Below, piece by piece: positions 8,828-15,538 of a stretch of DNA of 64,000 bases (the first letter of the stretch is position 1; the number at the start of each line of letters is the position of its first letter). The notes under the pieces were generated by a model. That model searched no databases, had not been told where the DNA came from, and saw only the letters and a program-made list of their open reading frames with translations. Both the position numbers and the translations under genes were made by a program. Origin of the DNA: CAZKAP01 sp964552195 (GTDB lineage Bacteria > Bacteroidota > Bacteroidia > Flavobacteriales > Flavobacteriaceae); assembly GCA_964552195.1 (NCBI GenBank), contig CAZKFM010000002.1, positions 455,333-519,332 of the forward strand. Direction: 5' to 3'.

Positions 8828-9784
8828 CTAGTGATTCCCTTCGTTCTGAACCACAAAGGAATGAATGGATTTCACTAGTGTTACGGAGAGCGGATAAGCT
8901 GGATCCCAGTATGAGGCCAGGTTGTAGGCATCTTCTTCTATGGTCTTCATCACGTGATTCATATCAGGTATAATAGCCAGTTCGCTGTCAGGAAAGGCTT
9001 CATTGAGTTCTTGTGCCTCAGCGGCGGGTATCTGCAAATCCTTTCCGCCTCCTATGACCAGTACAGGTTTTTCAATGGCCCTGGCGGCTTCCAGCGGATC
9101 GTAGGCCATCCACTCGGACAACATGCTGAGCTGAATGCGTTGGGAGGCCTCCAGGGCAGAATCCAGAGGCTTTCGTGCCATGTCTATCATATTTCGGATC
9201 AGCGAGCAATTCAGGCTGTCCTGGGCACAGGCCTGTCGAATCATAGTGCGCTCTATCCGCTTCGAGGTACCGGATACACAGATGATTCCAGTTACTTTAG
9301 TATCCGGACTCAGGGTAACAAGTAATCCGCCCTGACTGTGTCCGAGCAGGTAAAGGGAGCCCACACGGGCATCCTTGCTAAAATGCGATACGATGGTGTC
9401 GATATCGCTAACCAAATGACCGAAACGAAAACCGAGCAATTGCTCGGCTGTTTTGAGCCGCGTGGTCCTCTTGTCGTACCGGACAACGCCTATGCCTCTT
9501 GAGACCAGGGAATCCGCGAGTATCTTAAAGTAGTCTGCCCGAACCTGTGGTGCATTTCCATCCCGATCCAAAGGGCCCGAACCATGAACGAATACCACCA
9601 CCGGCGCCGGATCTGGGCTGGCCGGAAGCTGAAGTACTCCGTGCAGGGTCTCGCCGGCATCGGCCGGTATAGCCCACTCATACGTATATCCTTCTGTCTG
9701 GGGTTTACGCGGGGGTTCCTGACTGTACAGAGCAGGAAACGACACGAGTATAAGGGCTGTCGTAAGGAAACGGGCAGTATTCAT
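8828..9784 (-). CDS. Secreted alpha/beta hydrolase (serine esterase-like)
   Basis: This 318-residue protein has a signal peptide (MNTARFLTTALILVSFPALYSQ). The oxyanion-loop region reads VVVFVHGSGPLDRDG, the nucleophile elbow is GHSQGG, the acid is probably the aspartate in VIGGGKDLQIP, and the histidine is in IPDMNHVMK. This is the usual order of a periplasmic alpha/beta hydrolase; the substrate cannot be told. It is transcribed after the SPFH gene (53 bases) and before the DUF5916 gene (80 bases). Confidence 0.88.
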   Translation of the reverse strand: MNTARFLTTALILVSFPALYSQEPPRKPQTEGYTYEWAIPADAGETLHGVLQLPASPDPAPVVVFVHGSGPLDRDGNAPQVRADYFKILADSLVSRGIGVVRYDKRTTRLKTAEQLLGFRFGHLVSDIDTIVSHFSKDARVGSLYLLGHSQGGLLVTLSPDTKVTGIICVSGTSKRIERTMIRQACAQDSLNCSLIRNMIDMARKPLDSALEASQRIQLSMLSEWMAYDPLEAARAIEKPVLVIGGGKDLQIPAAEAQELNEAFPDSELAIIPDMNHVMKTIEEDAYNLASYWDPAYPLSVTLVKSIHSFVVQNEGNH

Positions 9785-9837
9785 AATTGAAGTTTTGGCG
9801 AACCCATGTAGATCATTCCGAAGGTCTGCAGGTAAAA

Positions 9838-10683
9838 CTAGGAGCTCGCATCCACTATAGGAGTTGCATCCCGGTCTGAACAGAGGACCACCATGAGATT
9901 GCTGACCATCTGTGCCTTTTGAGATTCGTCCAGTTTTACTACATCCTTTTTGCTAAGGTCTTCCAGGGCCATCTCGACCATGCTCACAGCCCCTTCGACT
10001 ATCTTATGTCGGGCAGCGACAATGGCCGTCGCCTGCTGTCGTTTCAGCATAGCATTCGCAATTTCCTGCGCGTAAGCGAGGTATCCGATTCGCGCCTCCA
10101 GGACTTCAATTCCCGCCATGGACAGCCGCTCCTGCACTTCCTTTTCCAGGGCTTCACTGACTTCGTTTACGCTCGAACGCAAGGTGATTTCTTCGTCCAT
10201 TCCCTCATCGGCGAAATTGTCGTATGGGTACATACTCGCCAGTTTTCGAACGGCAGCATCGGTCTGTACCCGCACAAAATTGCGGTAGTCGTCCACGTCG
10301 AACGCCGCCTTATAGGTATCGGTCACGCGCCACACTAATATCGTTGAAATCATCACGGGGTTGCCCAATTTATCATTGACTTTAAGTCGTTCACTGTCAA
10401 AATTGGAAGCACGCAGGGAAATCTTCTTTTTGGAGTACAGGGGATTCACCCAGAAGAGTCCGTTTTTCTTCACGGTTCCCTTGTACTTACCGAATAGCAG
10501 GAGAACTCGAGAACTGTTAGGGTTAACGAGGATGATTCCCGGCAGGCAGAAGAAACCCAGTACGATGACAGCGATATAGGCAGGATTCTCGTACCATATG
10601 GTCGCCACACCTCCCCCGAAGATCATGACGAGGATTATGAATAGCATGAAGTAGCCACTGGCAGGTCGTTTAGTCTTTTCCAT
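9838..10683 (-). CDS. SPFH domain (band 7 / slipin-like) membrane protein
   Basis: Two adjacent transmembrane segments at about residues 10-55 are followed by an SPFH domain at about 60-240 (SLRASNFDSERLKVNDKLGNP) and a helical tail with the ARIGYLAYAQEIANAMLKRQQA segment typical of this group. SPFH proteins form oligomeric membrane scaffolds that recruit other proteins. No NfeD partner is adjacent. It is the first gene of a minus-strand run of four (SPFH, hydrolase, DUF5916, DUF819). Confidence 0.9.
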   Translation of the reverse strand: MEKTKRPASGYFMLFIILVMIFGGGVATIWYENPAYIAVIVLGFFCLPGIILVNPNSSRVLLLFGKYKGTVKKNGLFWVNPLYSKKKISLRASNFDSERLKVNDKLGNPVMISTILVWRVTDTYKAAFDVDDYRNFVRVQTDAAVRKLASMYPYDNFADEGMDEEITLRSSVNEVSEALEKEVQERLSMAGIEVLEARIGYLAYAQEIANAMLKRQQATAIVAARHKIVEGAVSMVEMALEDLSKKDVVKLDESQKAQMVSNLMVVLCSDRDATPIVDASS

Positions 10684-10793
10684 GACGAAGTTTTATCAAG
10701 TATTAAATTACGTTCTTTCCACGACAGGGCAAGGGAGAAGTGAACTTAAGATTAAGAATGGCACTCGGCGGTTCCCAGTGCCCCGTGAATGCC

Positions 10794-10801
10794 TAATTTT
10801 G
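10794..10801 (+). promoter_or_regulatory. Candidate -7 box TAATTTTG for the S1/P1 nuclease gene
   Basis: TAATTTTG fits TAnnTTTG and ends 19 bases before ATG 10821. A 6-bp hairpin (GGCACT at 10760, AGTGCC at 10777) lies just upstream. No clear -33 box is seen. Confidence 0.45.
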
Positions 10802-10820
10802 CCCGCGTAATATCAGTAGT

Positions 10821-11663
10821 ATGAAGGGGCTTTTTGTTACGTTTTTTGCCGTGAATATCGCACTGCTCTGGGCAGGGCCGACCTGGGCGGGGTATATGCC
10901 GGGCATGGATTTCCGTGCCAATTTGGAGGTAGCTATAGCTGAAGACTGGGGCCAAACCGGCCATCGGATTACCGGTGCCATAGCCGAACGCTATCTGAGC
11001 CGCAAGGCACGCAAGCGGGTTTCGCAACTGCTTGGCGGTCAAAGTCTGGCTCAGGCCAGTACGTATGCAGACGAAATTAAGTCGGATCGTTCGTTTTCCC
11101 GTTACTCCAACTGGCATTATGTGAATTATCCCCTGGACAGTACCTATGCGCTTAGCGAGAAAAGTGAATACGGAGACATCGTTAGGGGATCCGAGTACTG
11201 CATTTCCGTGCTGAGGAATCCCGGAAGTACACGGGAGGAAAAGGAATTTCACCTGAAACTCCTGGTACACTTCATCGGGGATCTTCATCAGCCCATGCAC
11301 GCTGGCCGATCCGAAGACCGTGGAGGCAATGATATCCAGGTTCGTTGGTTCAACAGAGGTTCCAATCTGCACCGGGTATGGGATTCCGATATGATCGAAT
11401 CCTACGGTATGTCGTTCAGCGAGCTGGCCGAAGAGCTACTTCGCACGAGTACTCGACAACAAAGAGAAGCAGCGATGGCCGGTTCCATCGTGGATTGGGT
11501 AGAGGAATCGCATGTCCTGGCCAAGAAGGTGTACGCATCCGTGGAAAAAGGTGAAAAATTGTCTTACCGCTACAGTTACGATTACAAAGAAGTGATGTTC
11601 GAACGACTCAGGCTTGCGGGTTGGCGATTGGCTTATGTCCTTAACGAGGTTTTCGACAATTAG
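10821..11663 (+). CDS. Secreted S1/P1-type zinc nuclease
   Basis: This 280-residue exported nuclease degrades single-stranded nucleic acid in this family, using a trinuclear zinc site. All ligand positions can be seen: W43 and H48 (EDWGQTGHR), D84 (STYADEIK), H99 (NWHYVNYP), then LVHFIGDLHQPMHAG and LHRVWDSDM. The W43-H48 and D84-H99 spacings equal those of P1 nuclease. The hydrophobic signal ends near residue 23, leaving about 19 residues before W43, whose free amino group binds zinc in P1; that spacer is odd unless it is trimmed. Its likely role is nucleotide or phosphate scavenging. Confidence 0.93.
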   Translation: MKGLFVTFFAVNIALLWAGPTWAGYMPGMDFRANLEVAIAEDWGQTGHRITGAIAERYLSRKARKRVSQLLGGQSLAQASTYADEIKSDRSFSRYSNWHYVNYPLDSTYALSEKSEYGDIVRGSEYCISVLRNPGSTREEKEFHLKLLVHFIGDLHQPMHAGRSEDRGGNDIQVRWFNRGSNLHRVWDSDMIESYGMSFSELAEELLRTSTRQQREAAMAGSIVDWVEESHVLAKKVYASVEKGEKLSYRYSYDYKEVMFERLRLAGWRLAYVLNEVFDN

Positions 11664-11670
11664 ACCGAGG

Positions 11671-11961
11671 TTACCGCTTGCTGATTTTGTTGTTGCTAAT
11701 AGTCCGTTGCCGGGTGCAACGAAAGCGATCGATACCCTGTCTGCGCAGCTGACGGTGCTTGGTGGCCCTTCCCTGAACACGTGCTCTCCATCGGCGAAAG
11801 CTCGAGGGTTTGAGTTCCCTTCGCATCAAAGAAATGGTGTCCTGTTCGCTCAGTCCGAACTGATAGGTTATGGCTTCGAAAGGAGTCCTGTCCTCCCAGG
11901 CCATTTCAATGATCCGGTCGATCTCCTGTTCGTTCAGATCCGATCGTATATCTTCTTTCAT
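11671..11961 (-). CDS. TIGR03643 family (DUF2805) small protein
   Basis: This 96-residue protein opens with MKEDIRSDLNEQEIDRIIEM, then AWEDRTPFEAI and YQFGLSEQDTISLMRRELK, the signature of the TIGR03643/DUF2805 family. The tail is strongly basic (RRWRARVQGRATKHRQ...). The N-terminal half looks like a helix-turn-helix, so nucleic-acid binding is possible, but no role is established to my knowledge. It is convergent with the nuclease gene, 7 bases between stops. Confidence 0.85.
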   Translation of the reverse strand: MKEDIRSDLNEQEIDRIIEMAWEDRTPFEAITYQFGLSEQDTISLMRRELKPSSFRRWRARVQGRATKHRQLRRQGIDRFRCTRQRTISNNKISKR

Positions 11962-12054
11962 AGCTTCTCGGGTATCCGCTGAAATACCTTACGATCTATC
12001 GTGAAATTGTAAGCCACAGCGTATTTTCGAGACCGTAAAGATCATCAATTTTGT

Positions 12055-12732
12055 ATGGATTCTAAAATACTCCGGAGAGGATGGCGCATACTGGGCAGTA
12101 ATACAGCGTTGCTTCTGGCTTTCTTCGCTCTGGGTTACATTATGCTCGTTCGGATGAATACCCTGACCCCGGGAGGCAACATTCCGTCAGTTTCGCTGGT
12201 GGATACCGAAGGGCGTTTGGCGGAGGTAACCGATTTCCCCGGGAAGTGGGTCCTGGTGGATTTTTGGTTCCAGGGCTGCGCGCCATGTCTGGCCGAAATG
12301 CGTCAGTTTCCTAGGCTCCTGGAAAAGTACGGCGACCGCCTGGTGATCCTGAGTGTCAGTATCGATCCCGAGTCGCGTACCAGGGAGTTACTTGCCTCTC
12401 GCCCTGGTCCCTGGGGGTTCCTCCGGACAGATCTTCCCTCTTGGCGCTTCTATAACGATAAACGTCTGGTCAACGCTCTGGGCGTTAGGCAATATCCTAC
12501 CTATGTACTCATCGATCCCGAGGGTAACTGGGTAGCCTCACCGCAAAGCGGTGTACTGGGGGTTCAATCGAGGCTGGGAGGGTTGCCCGACCCCGTACTG
12601 GCGGTTACCCTAATCTGGGATAAACTCCATCTGATCCTGGGCAAGTGGTTTTTACCTCTGCTCGTCGCTTATGGGACATATGAGGCCTACGGATACTATC
12701 GCAGGAGGAAGAAAATCATGGGTTCTGGCTGA
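12055..12732 (+). CDS. TlpA-like membrane-anchored thiol-disulfide reductase
   Basis: This 225-residue protein has an N-terminal membrane anchor (about 15-32), a thioredoxin fold with active site CAPC in FWFQGCAPCLAEM, a cis-proline loop (VRQYPTYVLID), and a second hydrophobic segment near 190-210. It probably reduces or resolves disulfides in the periplasm. A C-terminal membrane segment is unusual for TlpA. It is convergent with alkB, and CAATTTTG lies immediately upstream of the ATG as a weak -7 box. Confidence 0.87.
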   Translation: MDSKILRRGWRILGSNTALLLAFFALGYIMLVRMNTLTPGGNIPSVSLVDTEGRLAEVTDFPGKWVLVDFWFQGCAPCLAEMRQFPRLLEKYGDRLVILSVSIDPESRTRELLASRPGPWGFLRTDLPSWRFYNDKRLVNALGVRQYPTYVLIDPEGNWVASPQSGVLGVQSRLGGLPDPVLAVTLIWDKLHLILGKWFLPLLVAYGTYEAYGYYRRRKKIMGSG

Positions 12733-12767
12733 GAAAGAGGCGCTCATGTTTTTCGACCTTGCTTTCC

Positions 12768-13373
12768 CTAAAGGGGGTAAAACTGCCTGAATGTGAGGTT
12801 GATTCTTGGGCCGAGGATTCTGTGGGTCTTGGGGATCTGGTGTTGCCAGAACCGCTGCATGGGTGGATACATCAGCAACAGGCTGCCCCCTTCGAGCAAA
12901 ATCTTATACGTATCGCTGCGATTCTTTTTCGGGCGTAACTGAAAATAACGCTCACTCCCCAGGCTCACGCTGGCTATGGCCGGGTCGGGGCCCAGTTCTT
13001 TTTCGTCGTCGCTGTGCCAGCCGTTACTGTCGTTACCATCCCTGTACAAATTGGCCAGACAAAGGTTAAGGTTCCAACCGAATTCGAAATTGATTCGATG
13101 GCGTAACCGATCGAGCGCAGGGGTGAATGGGACAGAATCCATGGGTATGCCGGAATAGGTATAATGGGTGCCGGCATCTCCCAACAGACAGGTCAGTCGG
13201 GGCTGCGCATACTGCTTCCCGAATACTTGAATGGTGTCCTGGCGCCAGGAGAGGGATTCCATGCAGTCCCTGTAGAGTTCCGACTGTTCATCGGGATCAA
13301 TAAAGCCGGGATCGTACCATATTTTACCAAGGTCGAGAACGATTTCGCCCCTGTCCGGTCTTAATTCTTTCAC
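12768..13373 (-). CDS. alkB: AlkB-like 2-oxoglutarate/Fe(II) dioxygenase
   Basis: Members of this family remove methyl groups from alkylated DNA or RNA by oxidation. The iron ligands are HxD in GWHSDDEKELG and the distal histidine in KTHRILGPRINLTFR, whose RxNxTFR part binds 2-oxoglutarate. The substrate-loop region FGKQYAQPRLTCLLGD is typical of the ALKBH2/3-like bacterial group. The only start that leaves the fold intact is GTG 13373, which overlaps the stop of the AraC gene (GTGA), implying translational coupling. At 201 residues it is full length. Confidence 0.92.
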   Translation of the reverse strand: MKELRPDRGEIVLDLGKIWYDPGFIDPDEQSELYRDCMESLSWRQDTIQVFGKQYAQPRLTCLLGDAGTHYTYSGIPMDSVPFTPALDRLRHRINFEFGWNLNLCLANLYRDGNDSNGWHSDDEKELGPDPAIASVSLGSERYFQLRPKKNRSDTYKILLEGGSLLLMYPPMQRFWQHQIPKTHRILGPRINLTFRQFYPL

Positions 13374-14242
13374 GTCTGCAGTATGTTCTTGTGCTGGTAG
13401 CGATACTCAGAAGGGTTCTGTCCGGTATACCCCTTGAATAGTTTATTGAAATGCGAGAAGTTGTTGAAACCGCTTTCGTAGCAAACCTCCGTAATGCTAA
13501 TGGGCTGTTCGGCCAGGAGCCGGGAAGCGTGTACCAGCCTATACTCGTTGACGAATTGTACGAAAGTTTTGTTGGTAACCTTTTTGAAGTATCGGCAGAA
13601 GGCGGTCTTGGTCATGCTAACCTGGTCGGCTATCTCGTCCAGGGATATCTGTTCCTTGAAATGATTTCTCACATAATCGAATATGATATTGACCCGGTCA
13701 TTGTCCTTGACTTCGGCATGAAGAGCGTATCCTTCGCCATTGAGTACACGGAAGTCGGTCGCCTTGCTCAATTTATCCAATACGCGAAGCAGGGTAATGA
13801 ACCGGTCGAACTCGCCCTGTGCTTCCATTTTTTCCATCAGGGCCCCGATCTCTACCTGGCTTTGAGGTCCAAACGCAAGGCCTCCCGAGGCCATCTTAAA
13901 CAGGTTCCTTACCGCTGCCATCTCGGGTTTATTCAGGAAATCATCTCCCATGAAATCCGACTTCAGCTGAATAATGGTCTCCCGTTTACTACCCGAGGTG
14001 CCGTCGCTGAAACCGCAGTGAGGCAGGTTGGAGCCAATCAGGATCAGATCTCCACCGGTATAATACGAAATGTGACTGCCGATCTGTCTTTTGCCCGAAC
14101 CTCCATTGATATATACCAGTTCAATTTCCGGATGATAGTGCCAGCCTCTGGTGGTGGCGAACTGTTCCTTGTGGTAGGACTGGTAATAGAAGGAGGTTCC
14201 GAAGCCGGTAGTGATGACTTCATAAGCGGCTTTCTGATGCAT
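13370..14242 (-). CDS. AraC family transcriptional regulator with cupin sensor domain
   Basis: The N-terminal half is a cupin (HYHPEIELVYINGGSG, then GGDLILIGSNLPHCGF) that would bind a small ligand. The C-terminal half carries two helix-turn-helix motifs (SLDEIADQVSMTKTAFCRYFKK and SITEVCYESGFNNFSHFNKLFK). Length is 290 residues, normal for the family. It lacks the Ada methyl-acceptor domain. It is divergent from the secreted paralog at 14460 and overlaps alkB downstream, so it may control either; an inverted repeat lies in the shared upstream region. Confidence 0.92.
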   Translation of the reverse strand: MHQKAAYEVITTGFGTSFYYQSYHKEQFATTRGWHYHPEIELVYINGGSGKRQIGSHISYYTGGDLILIGSNLPHCGFSDGTSGSKRETIIQLKSDFMGDDFLNKPEMAAVRNLFKMASGGLAFGPQSQVEIGALMEKMEAQGEFDRFITLLRVLDKLSKATDFRVLNGEGYALHAEVKDNDRVNIIFDYVRNHFKEQISLDEIADQVSMTKTAFCRYFKKVTNKTFVQFVNEYRLVHASRLLAEQPISITEVCYESGFNNFSHFNKLFKGYTGQNPSEYRYQHKNILQT

Positions 14243-14301
14243 AGCTGAGATTGATGAACAGGATAAAATTACCTACATCCCCTTGCCCGGTTCTGTGCTA
14301 A

Positions 14302-14362
14302 ATTACCCAAATAATGTTCAATATTGCTTTTAAGGTTTAATTAACAGTGTAGTTTGGGTAAT
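14302..14362. promoter_or_regulatory. Inverted repeat between araC-like gene and secreted paralog
   Basis: ATTACCCAAA at 14302-14311 is matched exactly by TTTGGGTAAT at 14353-14362, 41 bases apart. Related AT-rich words (AATGTTCAATAT, AATATTCAACA) sit beside each arm. The position between divergent genes suggests operator sites for the AraC regulator; this is inference. Confidence 0.45.
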
Positions 14363-14413
14363 ATTCAACACAAATTGGACAATAACGTGGATAGTCAGGA
14401 GCTGTGCCCCTAG

Positions 14414-14421
14414 TAATTTTG
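14414..14421 (+). promoter_or_regulatory. Candidate -7 box TAATTTTG for the first secreted paralog
   Basis: TAATTTTG matches the Bacteroidota -7 consensus about 38 bases before ATG 14460. The right arm of the inverted repeat at 14353-14362 lies about 50 bases upstream. Confidence 0.45.
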
Positions 14422-14459
14422 GGCATCAATCATTTAGTAACATCAAAAAACGAACAGTA

Positions 14460-14840
14460 ATGAAAAATGTATTCAAAACAGCAGCAATGGTAGCCCTGTT
14501 CCTGTCTATGGTCCCCGTAAGTGCGAGTGGTCCCGACAAAAGAGGGGGGAACATCGAAGTAGCCCGTCCCGGCGTTTTTGCCTCTTTTACTGATTTTTCT
14601 CAGGACCCCGTATTCAAGCGTAAGGGAAGTAAAGTCATGATGAACATGCTGAACCTGGACGAGAAGGCGGTTGTTATTCGGGTCTTCAACGGCGACGGTC
14701 GCGTAGTTTTCGAGGAAAAAGTTACCGGAGAAGCTGTTATCCAGAAGGTATTCAACTTCACCGATGCATTCAGTGGAGATTACCGCATCGAAATCCTGGA
14801 CGACAAGAAAAAGTTTGAGGAGACCATTATCGTAGAATAG
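14460..14840 (+). CDS. Small secreted protein, paralog 1 (unknown function)
   Basis: This 126-residue protein has a signal peptide ending near ASG (MKNVFKTAAMVALFLSMVPVSASG). The mature domain includes IEVARPGVFASF, DPVFKRKGSKVMMNMLNLDEK, AVVIRVFNGDGRVVFEEK and RIEILDDKKKFEETIIVE. The last part resembles an immunoglobulin-like or Por-sorting-type beta-sandwich, but lacks the usual sorting end. A close paralog follows at 15098. The bases AAAAAACGAACAG just before the start are shared with that paralog. A hairpin terminator follows. Confidence 0.8.
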   Translation: MKNVFKTAAMVALFLSMVPVSASGPDKRGGNIEVARPGVFASFTDFSQDPVFKRKGSKVMMNMLNLDEKAVVIRVFNGDGRVVFEEKVTGEAVIQKVFNFTDAFSGDYRIEILDDKKKFEETIIVE

Positions 14841-14871
14841 GTGCGATACTCATTGTAGTTTAGTTAGTAAG

Positions 14872-14897
14872 CCCCGGGAGAGATTCCGGGGTTTTTT
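14872..14897 (+). terminator. Rho-independent terminator after secreted paralog 1
   Basis: Stem CCCCGG (14872-14877) pairs with CCGGGG (14886-14891), followed by six T. It separates the two paralogs into independent transcripts. Confidence 0.75.
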
Positions 14898-15097
14898 GTT
14901 TTGAGATTCCTGTGAACTCACAGTTTCGCAAGGGCTAACTGCATTGTTGCGGGACCAGAGGATATATTCTAAAGGTCCTGTTAAATTCCAATGGGCAATG
15001 TAACAGTAAGCCCCATATTCCGGTCTATGTTGGTGTAAGGCGGTTCGAAACCGACCATCAATCATCAATCATCATCATCAATTAAAAAACGAACAGC

Positions 15098-15478
15098 ATG
15101 AAAAAAATGACCCGTACCGCGGCCGTAGTAGCCGCATTAGTCGCAACCACTGCCAGCTGGGCAGCGGACCCTGTAAAGAAAACCGCAGTTATCGAAACGG
15201 CCAGGCCGGGTGTTTTCGTTTCCATGGATCGCATTTCTGAGGACCCTGTTTTTAAAAGGGTAGGAGATAAGGTCCAGCTCAACATGCTCAATCTGGATCA
15301 AAAGGCAGTTATCATTCGTCTGATCAATTCAGAAGGGGAAGTGGTCTTCGAAGAAAAAATCAGCCGAGAGTCTGTGGTTTCCAAGAGTTTTAATTTCGAA
15401 TATGCCTTTAGAGGGCAATACACCATACGCATACTGGACGACCGGAAGACCTTCGAGGAGGTTGTGACCGTTGAATAA
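15098..15478 (+). CDS. Small secreted protein, paralog 2 (unknown function)
   Basis: This has the same length (126 residues) and layout as its upstream neighbour: signal peptide to about AAD, then IETARPGVFVSM, EDPVFKRVGDKVQLNMLNLDQK, AVIIRLINSEGEVVFEEK and IRILDDRKTFEEVVTVE. Over the mature part well over half of the residues match paralog 1, so this is a tandem duplication. It has its own upstream region with a CATCAT-rich leader and the shared AAAAAACGAACAG before the ATG. A strong bidirectional terminator separates it from htpG. Confidence 0.8.
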   Translation: MKKMTRTAAVVAALVATTASWAADPVKKTAVIETARPGVFVSMDRISEDPVFKRVGDKVQLNMLNLDQKAVIIRLINSEGEVVFEEKISRESVVSKSFNFEYAFRGQYTIRILDDRKTFEEVVTVE

Positions 15479-15493
15479 GCGACAGGACAAAAT

Positions 15494-15522
15494 AAAAAAG
15501 GGGCCGATTCGGCCCCTTTTTT
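15494..15522. terminator. Bidirectional terminator between secreted paralog 2 and htpG
   Basis: A perfect hairpin (AAAAAAGGGGCCGA, then TCGGCCCCTTTTTT) has A-tracts and T-tracts on both sides. It can stop transcription from the plus-strand paralog and from minus-strand htpG. Confidence 0.9.
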
Positions 15523-15538
15523 GATTAGTATGCAGATC

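Noticed and set aside
13451..14248. Plus-strand open frame of 265 codons
   Set aside because: It lies antisense to the well-supported AraC gene and has no recognisable domain.
15060..15082. CATCAT-rich stretch before secreted paralog 2
   Set aside because: It looks like a short repeat array, but only a few irregular units are present; not a CRISPR or meaningful tandem repeat.
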